NCBI RefSeq assembly: GCF_009846885.1
Contig: NZ_WUWM01000021.1
Location: 62,001 to 126,000 of the forward strand
Direction of reading: 5' to 3'
Source: Paenibacillus puerhi
GTDB lineage: Bacteria > Bacillota > Bacilli > Paenibacillales > NBRC-103111
DNA length: 64,000 bases
Position numbers and translations under genes: made by a program. Under the pieces are notes generated by a model, which saw nothing but the letters and a program-made list of their open reading frames with translations, did not search any database and had not been told where the DNA came from. Below are positions 48,501 through 57,269 of this stretch, piece by piece. The number at the start of each line of letters is the position of its first letter. Position 1 is the stretch's first letter.

Positions 48501-51500
48501 CCCAATGGAGAAAACGTCGGATGGGCAAGGCGTTCAGCTGAGCGCAGGCCAGCTCGCGGCGCTTAAAGCCCGCGCTATGGGTACGGCAGGTACGGGAGTA
48601 AACGAGCTCGGTCAACCGCTCACGCAGTTCGATATCGATTATTCCCGAGATTTTCTGCAAGCTTATGTGGACCGAAACGTACATTCCGACTATAGCCGGG
48701 TGAGCGATGCAAGCTTCAACTACGCGGCCGCAAGCTACGATAACGAAAGCCTGGAGCTGGCGTTCCATCGCACCTACGCTTATTACACGATTATGGAACG
48801 TCCGAAAATGCTCTACAATGAGCAGACTAAGAAATACGTCATCGCGTATCACGTCGACGGACCGACCGATGCGCGTATACTGGAGCAGTTCGATACGCTG
48901 AAAAATAGCCCGAACACGGACACCGGCGTCAGCCGATACAGCCGCGCGCAAATGGGCTTTGCCGTTTCGGATACGCCATTCGGTCCGTTCAAGCTCGTCA
49001 ATGCCCAGAAAATGAACTACATCGAGGGCTATTACGACAGCAACAAGGGCATGGCGCGCGATATGACCGTGTTCAAGGATGACGACGGCAAGGCGTATGC
49101 GATCTACTCCAGCGAAGAGAATAAATATACATACATCTCGCTGTTGAATGATACGTATACGGCGCCTGTCCAAGACGGGACGGAGGGTCTCGGCAAGACC
49201 TTCACAGCCCGCGTATTCACCGATACGAGCAGAGAGGCACCGGCGGTATTCAAGTATAACGGCTACTATTACTTTATTACTTCCGGCACCACCGGCTGGG
49301 ATCCGAATCCGTCCATTGCTTATCGGGCCAATCATATTTTCGGCAATACGACGGATGGAGGCCAGACTTTCACGCCATATGCGAAGCTAGGCAATCCGTT
49401 CCCGAACGACAGCTCGAATACGTCCTACCGCACGCAGTCGACAGCAGTCATCCCTTATGACGCCGAGAACGGTTTGTTCATCTATATGGGCGATCGCTGG
49501 ATTCAAAAGGCGCTGGACACTTCCGGTTACGTATGGCTCCCGCTTCAGCTTTCGGCGGGCGGCACCAAACTAGAAGGTCAGACTTTGAGCGACTGGACCT
49601 TGGATGTGATGGATAAGTTCGCTCCTCTGGAGGTGCTGACGACCAGCAGCCAAGCGTTCAAGCTGGGCGTGGCTCTGGAGCTGCCAGAGACGTTGGACTT
49701 GAAACGCGGCAAGGCTACGTACACGAGCGTACCTGTCGCTTGGAACGCAGCAAGCCTGGAGGCGGCAAGATTAACGCTAGGAGCGGCGACGGTGCAGGGA
49801 ACGCTTGGGGGAGACACGGCTCTGGCGGGCACCTCGATTTCATTCGACGTGAGCGTGCTGCCGAACCATGTGTATTACTTTGCGGATAGCGGCAATACGG
49901 ACAGCTCCAGCATGTTCACGGCTCTGCGTGCGGACAGCGCGTCGAATCCGAAGCTGGCGGAGCTGCAGTCGGTACCCGACCAGATCTACGCTGACGGTCT
50001 AACTTGGGGTTACACGAATTCCGTGGCAGTCCCCGGTACGCGAACGAATGCAAGCGACCCTTATAACTCTCATCGCCGTGCGGAAGGCTCCGCCAAGGAT
50101 TCGGTCGACTATGCCTTCGAGCTTCCGGCCGGAACGTATGACATCTATGTCGGGTTCTACGATCCATGGGGCTATACCCGCAAAGCGAATATGGCCGTTT
50201 CCATGAATGGCAAGTCTCTTGCCAGCCTGAATGGCCATGAATACAAGCAAGCGAAAAGTATCGCGATGCTGGAAGGCGTCCAAGTGGATGAGACCGGAAA
50301 AGTACTCATACAGACTGGACCGGGAACAGCAGGCTCGGATACGGCCATTATGGTCAGCTTCATCATCATCGCAGGCAGGGAGCATGCCGATACGACGAAG
50401 CCGGTCATTACACTGAACGGCGGCGAGACGGTCGATCTGCCGATAGGCGCTGCGTATACGGAAGCTGGAGCAACGGCCACGGATGACCGGGATGGGGACA
50501 TCACGAACCGGATTGTGACGACGTACAGCTGGAACGGCGTATCCGTACCGGGTGTCAGCACCGTAACCGAGGCGACTTACACCGTCCATTACAATGTCAG
50601 CGATACGGCAGGCAATGCCGCGGCGGAAGCTACAAGAACAGTAACCGTATCGGCGGGGCCCGATGTCACGAGGCCGGTCCTTACCTTGCTCGGCGAACCG
50701 GTTGTCAATCTGACCGTCGGCGCAAGCTATATCGATGCGGGAGTAACGGCGTTCGATGATCGCGACGGAGACCTTACAAGCCGTACCGTAACGAGCATTA
50801 CTTACAATGGAATTCCGGCGCAGGTTATCAGTACGGTTACGGCAGCCACTTACGTCATCCATTACAATGTTAGCGATACGGCAGGCAATGCGGCACTGGA
50901 AATCACGAGAATCGTTCATGTATCCGAAGCTGCAGACGTAGACAACGTCAAGCCGGTCATCACGCTGCTGGGGAACGCTACAGTCCGAGTGGAAGCAGGC
51001 GCACGCTACACGGATGCGGGAGCGGTGGCTATGGACGACCGGGACGGCGATCTTACTGGCCGGATCGTGACGACCATCACACGGGGCGGAAGCCTTGTAA
51101 CGGCCGTGAATACCGCGTCAGCGGGAACCTACACCTACCATTACAATGTCAGCGATGCGGCAGGCAACGCTGCAGCGGAAGTCACGAGAGAGGTGATCGT
51201 CTACGAGGTGGAAAGCGACGATCAGGCAACTCCGTCGCCGGCTGTAACGCCATCGCCTGCAACACCGGCCGTACCGACGGCACCGGAAGTTCCTGCGACG
51301 ACCCAGGTGCTTGGCGCGGAAGATTTTAAAGCTGCCGTTGCCGGTATAGTTACCGTCCATCTGGCAGCGAATAAAGATACCGTGCTGCTTCCAGGCAGGA
51401 TTTCGGACATCATCGGAGACAACAGCCTTCGATTGATGCAAGCCAATATGTCGATTGAATTCCCTAAGCAAGCGCTGAAGCAGATCCAGAAAGCTGCCGG

Positions 51501-52395
51501 GGCGCAGGCCGAAGGGGCGCAGATTCAGTTGTCGGCAGCTATCGTATCGAAGGAGGAAGCTGCCAAGCTTATCCGCGGCGCTACAGTCAGCGATTCGGTT
51601 CAGTTGGCGGCGGCAAGCGATGTGTATGTCTTTAACTTGCAAGTCAAAGCGGCGGACGGCACACTAGTTCGGGTAACCGCTTTTGACGAACCATTGACGG
51701 TTACGTTTAAAGTCGGTCCGAATGCCAATCCTGATCTGGTAGGCGTCTACGAAATCGGGGCGGATGGAGCTCTTACATTCAGGGGCGGAACGCTGGCAGG
51801 CGGGACGATGAGCGTTACAATCAGTCATCTTTCTCGCTATGCCGTGCTGGAGTATGACCAAACGTTTGCGGATGTAGACGCAAGCTCGTGGGCGTATGAC
51901 GTCATTAAGAAAATGGCGGCTAAGCACATTGCCGAAGGCGTCGACGCGGCTAGCTTTAACCCGCAGGGCAACGTGACGCGGGCGCAATTCGCGGCCATGC
52001 TCGCGCGCGCCTTGGGATTAACCGCAGTCGATGGCCAAAGCTTTAACGATGTTGACGCTGATGCCTGGTATGCGGAAGCGATTGCGAAAGTCAGCAAGGC
52101 GGGGATCGTGCTTGGGCGCACCGCGGATACCTTCGCGCCTGATGATGCGATTACCCGTGAAGAAATGGCCGTCATGACCGTGCGGGCCTATGAGTATGTC
52201 AAGGGCAAGCAAGCGGCGGAAGTGCAGCCAAGCCCGTTCGTCGATCATGGCGACATTCAGGAGTGGGCGCAACCTGCAGTGAGCGCTGCGCAAGGCTTAG
52301 GCTTAATCAGCGGACGCAGCGATAATCTGTTTGCCCCGCAAGAGCCGATGACCCGCGCGGAAAGCGCGCAGGTGATCTCCAATCTGCTGGACTAA
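42544..52395 (+). CDS. Giant S-layer-anchored glycanase with GH59-like and GH43_24-like catalytic modules
   Basis: This is a 3283-residue secreted surface protein. The signal peptide (1-35) is followed by: a Big_4-like plus galactose-binding-like unit (about 40-300); a GH59 (galactocerebrosidase-like) module (about 325-800) with acid/base candidate E472 in INEHSADLTWTKQY and nucleophile candidate E565 in NSEAQAT; its lectin-like domain (to about 1060, GDYRWTNYKASVDV); FIVAR-like helices (about 1201-1270, 1545-1612); two more Big/galactose-binding units; a GH43 module of the exo-beta-1,3-galactanase kind (about 1900-2350, with ERPKMLYNEQTKKYVIAYH, SREAPAVFKYNGYYYFITSG and STAVIPY); a further galactose-binding-like unit; three DUF5011 Ig-like repeats (about 2618, 2707, 2801 onward); and SLH repeats (3108-3283). 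GTG start after AGGAGG. Side chains and backbone of type II arabinogalactan are the likely targets. Confidence 0.88.
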   Translation: MSRKQHSIRTRIFSIVMSAMLIVGLFPAYGLQAVSAATADTVYAAAYMGAKTTAGTTLPGSVAIGGQSTPVTWHIGEDTFAVPYETVTVTGTAGGVSVAASVEVIPPESNPLVYFVDSGRGGDSFGYASSASPVYESVKALSGGSLLNLAPDQRYVGGTTEWGFDDSVQKVKNSANGGLTNPATDPSIWVVGLRADPATNHIIYKLKALPSGTYTLSSGFHDWYGSRSRVIRPALEYQDTSGGVKTILLDQFNTNATKSISSEFTIPAEINTSVPMTLTYGYVSGEKPILSWFAISEGGIKGMIDNARQAAAATVKVMLDGNDIKADNVNGLTFKGFGVLSANSTSALLMDYKSEHPEAYAEMLRILFGGEHPIMTHVKIEMGNDRNNSTGPDPATMRTADEEANVKRHPGFQLAADAKAVNPNLKVSILRWNAPAWANSNDNIYSWYKNTILAAYREYGYMVDYVNPHINEHSADLTWTKQYAERVRGDQAGFNSPQEQALYNRIEIVISDEVGIGSFGGSMVSDAALRNAVSVAGYHYNTDDDSAGNFKRLAEQFDKEIWNSEAQATFSNSSFRPNNNVKDPSVAGTGLGGTGSALEMGNTIIKGFVNSRRTHFVYQPAIGSFYEGGQYSFKELVSARDPWSGWIHYDAGLVVLQHFNWFAKVGWENDANTAGIWRTVPQASSTGATGTNPVSGRNGTPSYMTLAAPDKSDFSTVIVNDSEYERIYKLQTVNMSYTGNPTLEVWETRAADQGKAFNSNHMNYLGSAAADGGGVYTVRVKPYSVVTVTTLDNHEKEAYNTKLPVEGERTVLDTDASGAVRKTDDKILYADDFDYTGQTVPVIGAGGQITGSESYIDSRGGSKSVIPRYTHDRNGAFEAYLPDGSDNYVLRQQLDRAIMGLGGTWNGGDPVTAIGDYRWTNYKASVDVSFENNSTQSGANYAAIGARYQGGGSSHTLGGTPYVLKYWLDGGWQLVVNNSAVASGNVVNGDGGVKIDGFNAAYNAWHNLAIQVAGSVVTAYLDGVKLAAYTDPNPKLSGRVDLASGYYHVRFDNLRVETVDGYTPYYSEHLDNLEMYDLASVPGPKLIYSGPWNHRNGEGMYIYHRSTSVSQGAGAALTYTFTGTGLDILGPNDGSAKLEVTVDGQLVNRSASTTNSKELYQTYALRGLSYGKHTVQIKVVSGTLAVDSVAVVSGEVQGTPDIAALQAAAAAAQDISRQAEFKESDWQLFESSRAAAQEALSDPAAYRLDQEGAEQLAARLIFAQNQLFTGDIRELASPHYAAAYVGKRPNLPEKVLATRADGTTQEVTVNWKLDGVSFDTAYKTVAVTGTYGTLQTVGYVEVVPEDIRYFVDLNATAAGLTSGHTSTTTLGYDSPAYGAVAALAATAGKPLLNGAPDQVYDAAKGTSWGHSGHNAAGSPSVTYKGIVSGPYSKQSTTGIYTANQNGAAVMYTFDNLSPGEYTLTLGTYSWWPTSARTEEVYLEYDGGSKLVDTITLNSSSFDVVRGYTFAKAGTGSLKLKLAGAQSNQSPLLSFVGVAPVRSAAVDKAALQALYDQHKSKENDSYTEVSWSSFQSALANTLSVLGKADATQEEVNSSLQALNNAVAGLVQHTNTSRTADLYATYAGTVPQLPQRVRLADGGPEFDIRSWTTGSGSAITASDFATPYETVTVIGSYTDGGEKQFTVQVEVVPQNLKYFIDGGATNPYVWDAVRKLTGNALLNDSANQVYSSESGWGYIALSSGGAVKPIINKSAQPDLDKNATGIMIDGGDPLSTLSYRLDGLEGGKTYRFTSYHRLWWGNEMPIKIAVTYALNGETVTRIVDRLHLDHAGHSKQVAYSVNLPVGASDVRYVLTNAGSYTSGPGAGKTNKNAAISWLAVEELNGPVEPVTYASLGGVAGENTDVWMDTNGVPIQAHGGQVTWVDHIAWNGNVPSYTATPAEGDGAWLWVGEDKTYGGRPIGGIHTYVSKDLYNWVDMGVALYPHRVFPMEKTSDGQGVQLSAGQLAALKARAMGTAGTGVNELGQPLTQFDIDYSRDFLQAYVDRNVHSDYSRVSDASFNYAAASYDNESLELAFHRTYAYYTIMERPKMLYNEQTKKYVIAYHVDGPTDARILEQFDTLKNSPNTDTGVSRYSRAQMGFAVSDTPFGPFKLVNAQKMNYIEGYYDSNKGMARDMTVFKDDDGKAYAIYSSEENKYTYISLLNDTYTAPVQDGTEGLGKTFTARVFTDTSREAPAVFKYNGYYYFITSGTTGWDPNPSIAYRANHIFGNTTDGGQTFTPYAKLGNPFPNDSSNTSYRTQSTAVIPYDAENGLFIYMGDRWIQKALDTSGYVWLPLQLSAGGTKLEGQTLSDWTLDVMDKFAPLEVLTTSSQAFKLGVALELPETLDLKRGKATYTSVPVAWNAASLEAARLTLGAATVQGTLGGDTALAGTSISFDVSVLPNHVYYFADSGNTDSSSMFTALRADSASNPKLAELQSVPDQIYADGLTWGYTNSVAVPGTRTNASDPYNSHRRAEGSAKDSVDYAFELPAGTYDIYVGFYDPWGYTRKANMAVSMNGKSLASLNGHEYKQAKSIAMLEGVQVDETGKVLIQTGPGTAGSDTAIMVSFIIIAGREHADTTKPVITLNGGETVDLPIGAAYTEAGATATDDRDGDITNRIVTTYSWNGVSVPGVSTVTEATYTVHYNVSDTAGNAAAEATRTVTVSAGPDVTRPVLTLLGEPVVNLTVGASYIDAGVTAFDDRDGDLTSRTVTSITYNGIPAQVISTVTAATYVIHYNVSDTAGNAALEITRIVHVSEAADVDNVKPVITLLGNATVRVEAGARYTDAGAVAMDDRDGDLTGRIVTTITRGGSLVTAVNTASAGTYTYHYNVSDAAGNAAAEVTREVIVYEVESDDQATPSPAVTPSPATPAVPTAPEVPATTQVLGAEDFKAAVAGIVTVHLAANKDTVLLPGRISDIIGDNSLRLMQANMSIEFPKQALKQIQKAAGAQAEGAQIQLSAAIVSKEEAAKLIRGATVSDSVQLAAASDVYVFNLQVKAADGTLVRVTAFDEPLTVTFKVGPNANPDLVGVYEIGADGALTFRGGTLAGGTMSVTISHLSRYAVLEYDQTFADVDASSWAYDVIKKMAAKHIAEGVDAASFNPQGNVTRAQFAAMLARALGLTAVDGQSFNDVDADAWYAEAIAKVSKAGIVLGRTADTFAPDDAITREEMAVMTVRAYEYVKGKQAAEVQPSPFVDHGDIQEWAQPAVSAAQGLGLISGRSDNLFAPQEPMTRAESAQVISNLLD

Positions 52396-52401
52396 CCGGT
52401 A

Positions 52402-52430
52402 AGCCGGCCCGAAAGGGCCGGCTTCTTTTG
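52402..52430 (+). terminator. Terminator of the giant glycanase gene
   Basis: A 9-bp stem, AGCCGGCCC with GGGCCGGCT, loop GAAA, is followed by TCTTTTG. It begins only 7 bases after the stop. Confidence 0.92.
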
Positions 52431-52626
52431 GATGATCGGGAGCGGATCCAAGGGAAGATTGCTTGGGATTAGTCGGAGCTGGTTGGCAGCTTCCTTAGCT
52501 TTTCGAAATTGAAAATCGGACAAAAATAATAAATTATAAGGGAATATTAGGCATAAAACCGCAACTATTTTTGTAATTATTGCCCTATAATAATGTAATG
52601 GATCAGACCATAAGGGGGCAAGTAAG

Positions 52627-54201
52627 ATGAATACGTTCCGAAATCCGGTGATTCCGGGTTGTTATGCGGATCCTTCCGTATGCAGGGTTGGGGAAGACTA
52701 TTACTTAGTGACGTCGTCGTTTGAATATTTTCCGGGTGTTCCGATTTTTCATAGTAAAGATCTAGTGAATTGGCGGCAGCTTGGACATGTATTGGATCGC
52801 CCATCCCAACTAAATTTAGACGGCACACCATGCTCCAAAGGCATCTATGCGGCAACGATCCGTTATCATAACAGTACGTTTTTCATGATTACTACATTTG
52901 TTGAAAGCGTAACCGGCGCGCGTAAAAACTTTTATGTGACCGCAACAGATCCGGCAGGCCCATGGTCAGACCCGGTGTGGCTTCCCGATGCGCCAGGTAT
53001 CGATCCTTCGCTATTTTTCGATGACGATGGAAAATGCTATGTTATGGCAAACCGGCAACCGCCCGGCGGGCAGCAGTATCCGAAGCACATGGAAATCTGG
53101 ATGCAGGAGCTGGATGTAACAAACGGCTTGCTAGTCGGACCGAAATTTAGTCTATGGGATGGCGCATTGAAGTTTGTCCACGCCCAAGAGGGACCCCATA
53201 TGTACAAGCTGAACGGATATTATTATTTGATTATTGCCGAGGGAGGAACAGGACACACCCATTCGGTCACTATCGCACGCAGCACCTCCATAACGGGACC
53301 CTATGAAAGCTGTAAGCGCAACCCGATTCTTACCCATCGTCACTTGGGTCTTAATCACCCTGTCACAAACATAGGACACGCTGATATCGTGCAGACGCAG
53401 GACGGGGAATGGTGGATGTTCTGTTTGGGCTCGCGTCCTTATGGCGGTTATTACAGAAATTTGGGTCGAGAAACGTTCCTTGTGCCTTTTATTTGGGAGG
53501 ATGGCTGGCCCGTAATCAATCCGGGCAAAGGCTATGTGGAGCTTGAAATGCCGCGCCCTTCTCTTCCGGAACACCGATGGCCATCGAAGCCAGCGTGTGA
53601 TCATTTCGATGCGGTGAACCTTGCACCGGAGTGGAATTTTATAAGGACTCCGCGCGATTCCTTCATGTCTCTAACGGATCGTCCGGGGCATTTACGATTA
53701 AAGCTTAAGCCCGAAACAACGACCGACTTCGTAAATCCCAGCTTTGTCGGGAGGCGACAGCAGCATATCCGTTTTGCTGCAAGGACTGTACTTGAGTTTG
53801 TTCCAAAGTCGGATAAGGAAACGGCTGGGCTGATTCTACTGCAGAACAACGACTATCAATACCGTGTGGAAGCTGCGCGTAACGAAAAAAATGGCGTCGT
53901 ACGTTTAGTTCAGCGCGTTGAAGGAGAAGAAAGAACGCTTGCTGAGCATACTGTTGCACTCGCAGAAGCGGGGAAGCTGTATCTGAAGGTGGAAGCCATT
54001 GGACAAGACTACTGCTTCTACTTCGCTACGCAGGCGGAATTATGGACGACGCTCTTCGAGCATGCTGACGGAACCATCCTTAGCGTTGACGTAGCGGGAG
54101 GCTTCTCGGGAACCTATATCGGTTTGTTCGCTAGCAGTAATGGGGAAAGCAGTGTGAACCATGCCGATTTTGATTATTTTGAGTACATGCCTTTAGACTA
54201 G
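52627..54201 (+). CDS. Cytoplasmic GH43 beta-xylosidase / alpha-L-arabinofuranosidase
   Basis: The 524-residue enzyme has no signal peptide. It has an N-terminal five-bladed GH43 propeller with general base D15 in CYADPSV, pKa-tuning D126 in GIDPSLFFDDDGK and general acid E188 in AQEGPHMYKLNGYYYL, followed by a C-terminal beta-sandwich of GH43_C2/DUF1349 type (about 335-524). Enzymes with this architecture remove terminal xylosyl or arabinofuranosyl units from imported oligosaccharides. AAGGGGGC precedes the ATG. A 230-base gap and a terminator separate it from the giant glycanase, so it probably has its own promoter. Substrate choice between xylose and arabinose cannot be decided by eye. Confidence 0.93.
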   Translation: MNTFRNPVIPGCYADPSVCRVGEDYYLVTSSFEYFPGVPIFHSKDLVNWRQLGHVLDRPSQLNLDGTPCSKGIYAATIRYHNSTFFMITTFVESVTGARKNFYVTATDPAGPWSDPVWLPDAPGIDPSLFFDDDGKCYVMANRQPPGGQQYPKHMEIWMQELDVTNGLLVGPKFSLWDGALKFVHAQEGPHMYKLNGYYYLIIAEGGTGHTHSVTIARSTSITGPYESCKRNPILTHRHLGLNHPVTNIGHADIVQTQDGEWWMFCLGSRPYGGYYRNLGRETFLVPFIWEDGWPVINPGKGYVELEMPRPSLPEHRWPSKPACDHFDAVNLAPEWNFIRTPRDSFMSLTDRPGHLRLKLKPETTTDFVNPSFVGRRQQHIRFAARTVLEFVPKSDKETAGLILLQNNDYQYRVEAARNEKNGVVRLVQRVEGEERTLAEHTVALAEAGKLYLKVEAIGQDYCFYFATQAELWTTLFEHADGTILSVDVAGGFSGTYIGLFASSNGESSVNHADFDYFEYMPLD

Positions 54202-54610
54202 GGTAAGAGGGGATTTATAGAATGGTACTTGATCGAGAGCTGGATTTGAAGGAGGTGAGGCCCTAAAGAGATTCGCTGCCTAATCTTGATATTAACCCCA
54301 CCTTGAAGCCTGTACGTCAACCTGATTGATATGTGAAAAATGTGCAGATTGTCAAAGAGAACGGTTGGAAAACGGAATCGCTAGGTGGGGAACAACCGGA
54401 GGGGAGAAGATGATTCGAGAGTACGAAGAAGCTTATAGGAAAACAATGCTCGAATAGGCACCTATTTTGCAAGCGTATTCAAACAATGGATGAACTCGTT
54501 TCTTTGTTCCCAACTCACACTATATTGAAGGGAGGAAGTATAGCAGGACTGCAAGGGATTGGAGCAGGCAAGCAGCTCTAGCCAAGCAGGATCTGTTATG
54601 CGAAGCAACT
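54202..54610. other. Intergenic region with decayed coding sequence
   Basis: About 400 bases hold no complete gene. Two strong ribosome-binding sites (AAGGAGGTGAG near 54249 and GGGAGGAAG near 54531) are not followed by usable frames, and a fragment resembling a solute-binding protein C-terminus lies at 54332-54457. The sequence looks like deletion scars of former carbohydrate genes. Confidence 0.5.
54332..54457 (+). pseudogene. Possible C-terminal fragment of a solute-binding protein
   Basis: One frame reads ...RERLENGIARWGTTGGEKM and continues IREYEEAYRKTMLE to a stop. A Trp-Gly..Gly..x(2)M..EY..AY ending is common in sugar-binding proteins of LplA type. No start or upstream part exists, so it is at best a remnant. 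A 15-codon frame from the internal ATG has a good ribosome-binding site, probably by chance. Confidence 0.3.
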
Positions 54611-57136
54611 ATGAAACGTAAGAGTTCCCGTATGAAAAAAGCAATCGCTGTCCTTTCCAGTTTTTCGATAGCACTTTCAGCTAACTTGATTTTACCCGGT
54701 GCCACGGCAACGGTACAGGCGGAGGAAGTTCAATCTAAGGAGGCGAATCTCCTGGCTTTCCCCGGTGCAGCTGGAGGCGGGGCCTATACCAGCGGCGGTC
54801 GGGGCGGCGATGTGTACATCGTAACGAACCTTATGGACTATGGTTCGGGCGAGAGGCCCATCGAAGGCTCTTTCCGATATGGGGTCGAATCCACTCCTAA
54901 GGAAGGACGTACCATTGTGTTTCACGTCTCGGGCACCATCGAGTTGAAGAACTCCCTTAGACTGAAAAACATCAAGAATCTGACCATTGCCGGACAAACT
55001 GCACCGGGTAACGGCATTACTTTAGCCGGTTGGGACACCAATATCAGCAACTCTGAGAATATCATCATCCGCTATATGTCTTTCCGCCCAGGCGCCACAA
55101 ATGTGTTCAACGGCAGCGATTCCATGGATGCTCTGTGGGGAAGGGATAACAAGCGGTTTATTATCGATCATTCCTCCTTCAGTTGGAACACAGACGAGAC
55201 CCTCTCAACCTACCGGGGCGAAGACGGCACCATTCAATGGTCCCTCATCTCGGAGAGCTTAACACTTTCAGGGCATTCCAAAGGAAGACATGGCTATGGC
55301 GGCATTGCAGGAGGAGACAAAACGACTTTCCACCATAACCTCTATGTGAGTCACACTTCTCGTAATCCGAGACTTGGCGGCGGTTATGCCGGCAAAGCTG
55401 ATGCAGATCATGTTGCTGTCGTGCAATTTTCGAATAACGTTATCTACAACTGGGGCTTTAATACCATTTATGGCGGCGGCTTCAACTTTACCAACTATAT
55501 GAACAATATCGGAATCGCAGGACCGGGCACACGGGACAATGTAGCTAACAGGGTGATCGATGCGGGTGAGGCTGGTAAGCTAGGAGGCTTCTATATCAAC
55601 GGGAACCGGATCAATAATAAGCTGACGAGCTTGTTGGACGGCTCCTCCGCATTCGTTAAGAATTCCGGCGACCCTGAGGGTCCGAACCAAACTTTCTATA
55701 GAACGGAGCCTTACCTCTCTGCAGATAGCACAGGAAAGAATCATGGGGTGACCAATCCAGGATTTGACGAGTATCTGCGCAGCGGGATAAAGGCAGCTGA
55801 CGACAAGCTGCTGACCGATATCCTTGCACAGGCCGGAGCCACCTATCCACGACGGGATGCTATCGATGCCAGAATCGTTGCGGAAGTGAAGCAGGGCTTA
55901 GGAAGGTATATCAACACGGAGCATGAAGTTGGGGGATATGTATCGGGCTTTGGGGTGATTGAAGAGCAGCGGCCTGCAGATTTCGATACGAACCAGAACG
56001 GAATCGCTGATAATTGGGAGAAGGAGCAGGGGATCTGGGGCAACCCTGACGCCTACAAGACCATTACGGAGAGCGGCTATTCCTGGCTTGAGCTGTATGT
56101 GAACGGACTGGTAGACATGGAGCATATCGCCGAAAATCCTGAGGCTACGCTGACTTCCCCTGCGAACAATGCGCAATATGATCTAGGTAAAGCAGTGCCG
56201 GTGGAGATCAGGGCTTCCTCCAAGTTCGGGCACAATATCCGTAAGGTAGAGGTTTACAACGGTTCGGCATATTTGGGTGACGCCGAGCTTCACGGCAACA
56301 AATATGTGTATACCATCCAAGGGCTTCAAGACGCTTCCCACTTTATCTCGGCAAGGGTCATTGATACGGAGGGCCATGCTACCCAAACCACTGCCGCCCA
56401 GATCCATATCAACACGGATCGTAAACTAACAGCTAAAGAAGGCTGGAAATCAACGGATATCGGCAGTCCGGATATCAAAGGCTCTACCAGTCTGACGGAC
56501 GGTGTGATTACGGTCAAAGGCAACGGCAAGCTTGGACAACGTGAAGGCGCAGTGGCAAATTCTAAAGAGTCGAACACGAGCAAAGACGACTTTCAATTTG
56601 TCTACCAGGAGATGTCCGGGGACCTGGAGTTTACCGTGCGGCTGGATGAAATCGGCTCCGTTGATAACCACGCCTTCACAGGTCTGATGGTTCGTGATGA
56701 ATTAACGGATAAGAGTGCTGCAGCGGCACTCGGGTTGTCTTGGGTGAAAATATCCAAAGAGTACCCTTGGTCCGCCTATCTGGCAGGAAGGGATACCAAG
56801 GGCGGCAGCTTTAACGAGTTGACAGAAACATTGGACAGCGTGGCTAGTGCATCCAAGGCGGGTGTGCAGCTGGTGGCGGACATTCCATTTAAGCTTAACG
56901 GAGTGGAGCAGGGATACTGGCTTAAGCTGGGCCGTACAGGCGAAACCTTTTACGCCTACGGTTCCTTGGACGGTCAAACGTGGACCCCGATCGGCAAGCG
57001 GACCATCCCTATGAAGAAGAAGATCTATGTTGGCTTCGCCGTCGACAGCAATGATACCGCTAACGACCTCGAGCAGCTGAACTATGCCAAGTTTTCCAAT
57101 ATCAGCTTGAAGAATCAATTTGAACCGATACAGTAA
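54611..57136 (+). CDS. Secreted pectate lyase, PL1-type, with accessory C-terminal domains
   Basis: The 841-residue protein has a signal peptide (about 1-38), then a right-handed beta-helix lyase domain (about 45-440) with LLAFPGAAGGGAYTSGGRGG, VFHVSGTIELKNSLRLKNIK, IIIRYMSFRPG, DALWGRDNKRFIIDHSSFSW and TTFHHNLYVSHTSRNPRLGG. The last segment supplies the usual HH...R.PR catalytic pattern of pectate lyases. A calcium-binding-like DTNQNGIADNWE follows, then an Ig-like domain (about 515-605) and a C-terminal beta-sandwich resembling DUF1349 (about 620-840). No clear ribosome-binding site precedes ATG 54611; ATG 54632 would also leave a signal peptide. It is expected to cut homogalacturonan outside the cell, complementing the rhamnogalacturonan lyase at 58761. 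Confidence 0.85.
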   Translation: MKRKSSRMKKAIAVLSSFSIALSANLILPGATATVQAEEVQSKEANLLAFPGAAGGGAYTSGGRGGDVYIVTNLMDYGSGERPIEGSFRYGVESTPKEGRTIVFHVSGTIELKNSLRLKNIKNLTIAGQTAPGNGITLAGWDTNISNSENIIIRYMSFRPGATNVFNGSDSMDALWGRDNKRFIIDHSSFSWNTDETLSTYRGEDGTIQWSLISESLTLSGHSKGRHGYGGIAGGDKTTFHHNLYVSHTSRNPRLGGGYAGKADADHVAVVQFSNNVIYNWGFNTIYGGGFNFTNYMNNIGIAGPGTRDNVANRVIDAGEAGKLGGFYINGNRINNKLTSLLDGSSAFVKNSGDPEGPNQTFYRTEPYLSADSTGKNHGVTNPGFDEYLRSGIKAADDKLLTDILAQAGATYPRRDAIDARIVAEVKQGLGRYINTEHEVGGYVSGFGVIEEQRPADFDTNQNGIADNWEKEQGIWGNPDAYKTITESGYSWLELYVNGLVDMEHIAENPEATLTSPANNAQYDLGKAVPVEIRASSKFGHNIRKVEVYNGSAYLGDAELHGNKYVYTIQGLQDASHFISARVIDTEGHATQTTAAQIHINTDRKLTAKEGWKSTDIGSPDIKGSTSLTDGVITVKGNGKLGQREGAVANSKESNTSKDDFQFVYQEMSGDLEFTVRLDEIGSVDNHAFTGLMVRDELTDKSAAAALGLSWVKISKEYPWSAYLAGRDTKGGSFNELTETLDSVASASKAGVQLVADIPFKLNGVEQGYWLKLGRTGETFYAYGSLDGQTWTPIGKRTIPMKKKIYVGFAVDSNDTANDLEQLNYAKFSNISLKNQFEPIQ

Positions 57137-57143
57137 TAAGGCT

Positions 57144-57185
57144 AAAGCTCTAACTGATCCGGTATGGGTCGGTTAGAGCTTTTCC
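57144..57185 (+). terminator. Terminator of the pectate lyase gene
   Basis: AAGCTCTAACTGA pairs with TCGGTTAGAGCTT (one G-U pair) and is followed by TTTCC. It lies 8 bases after the stop. Confidence 0.85.
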
Positions 57186-57221
57186 TTGTCTTGCTGCTTC
57201 AAAATAAGATGACCTTCAATA

Positions 57222-57269
57222 AAAACCAAGGAGCTAGGCGAGCTGTTTTCGCTTAGCTCCTTGGTTTTT
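57222..57269. terminator. Second, bidirectional-looking hairpin
   Basis: AAAACCAAGGAGCTA pairs with TAGCTCCTTGGTTTT, with an A-run before and a T-run after. No convergent gene ends here now, so it may be the terminator of a deleted gene. Confidence 0.8.

Noticed and set aside
52441..52492. Short stretch resembling the sigK region-4 codons (GAGCGGATCCAAGG...GGGATTAGTCGGAGC), a possible third sigK scrap
   Set aside because: The similarity is short, needs gaps and carries a stop; it could be chance. A local alignment with sigK copies A and B would decide.
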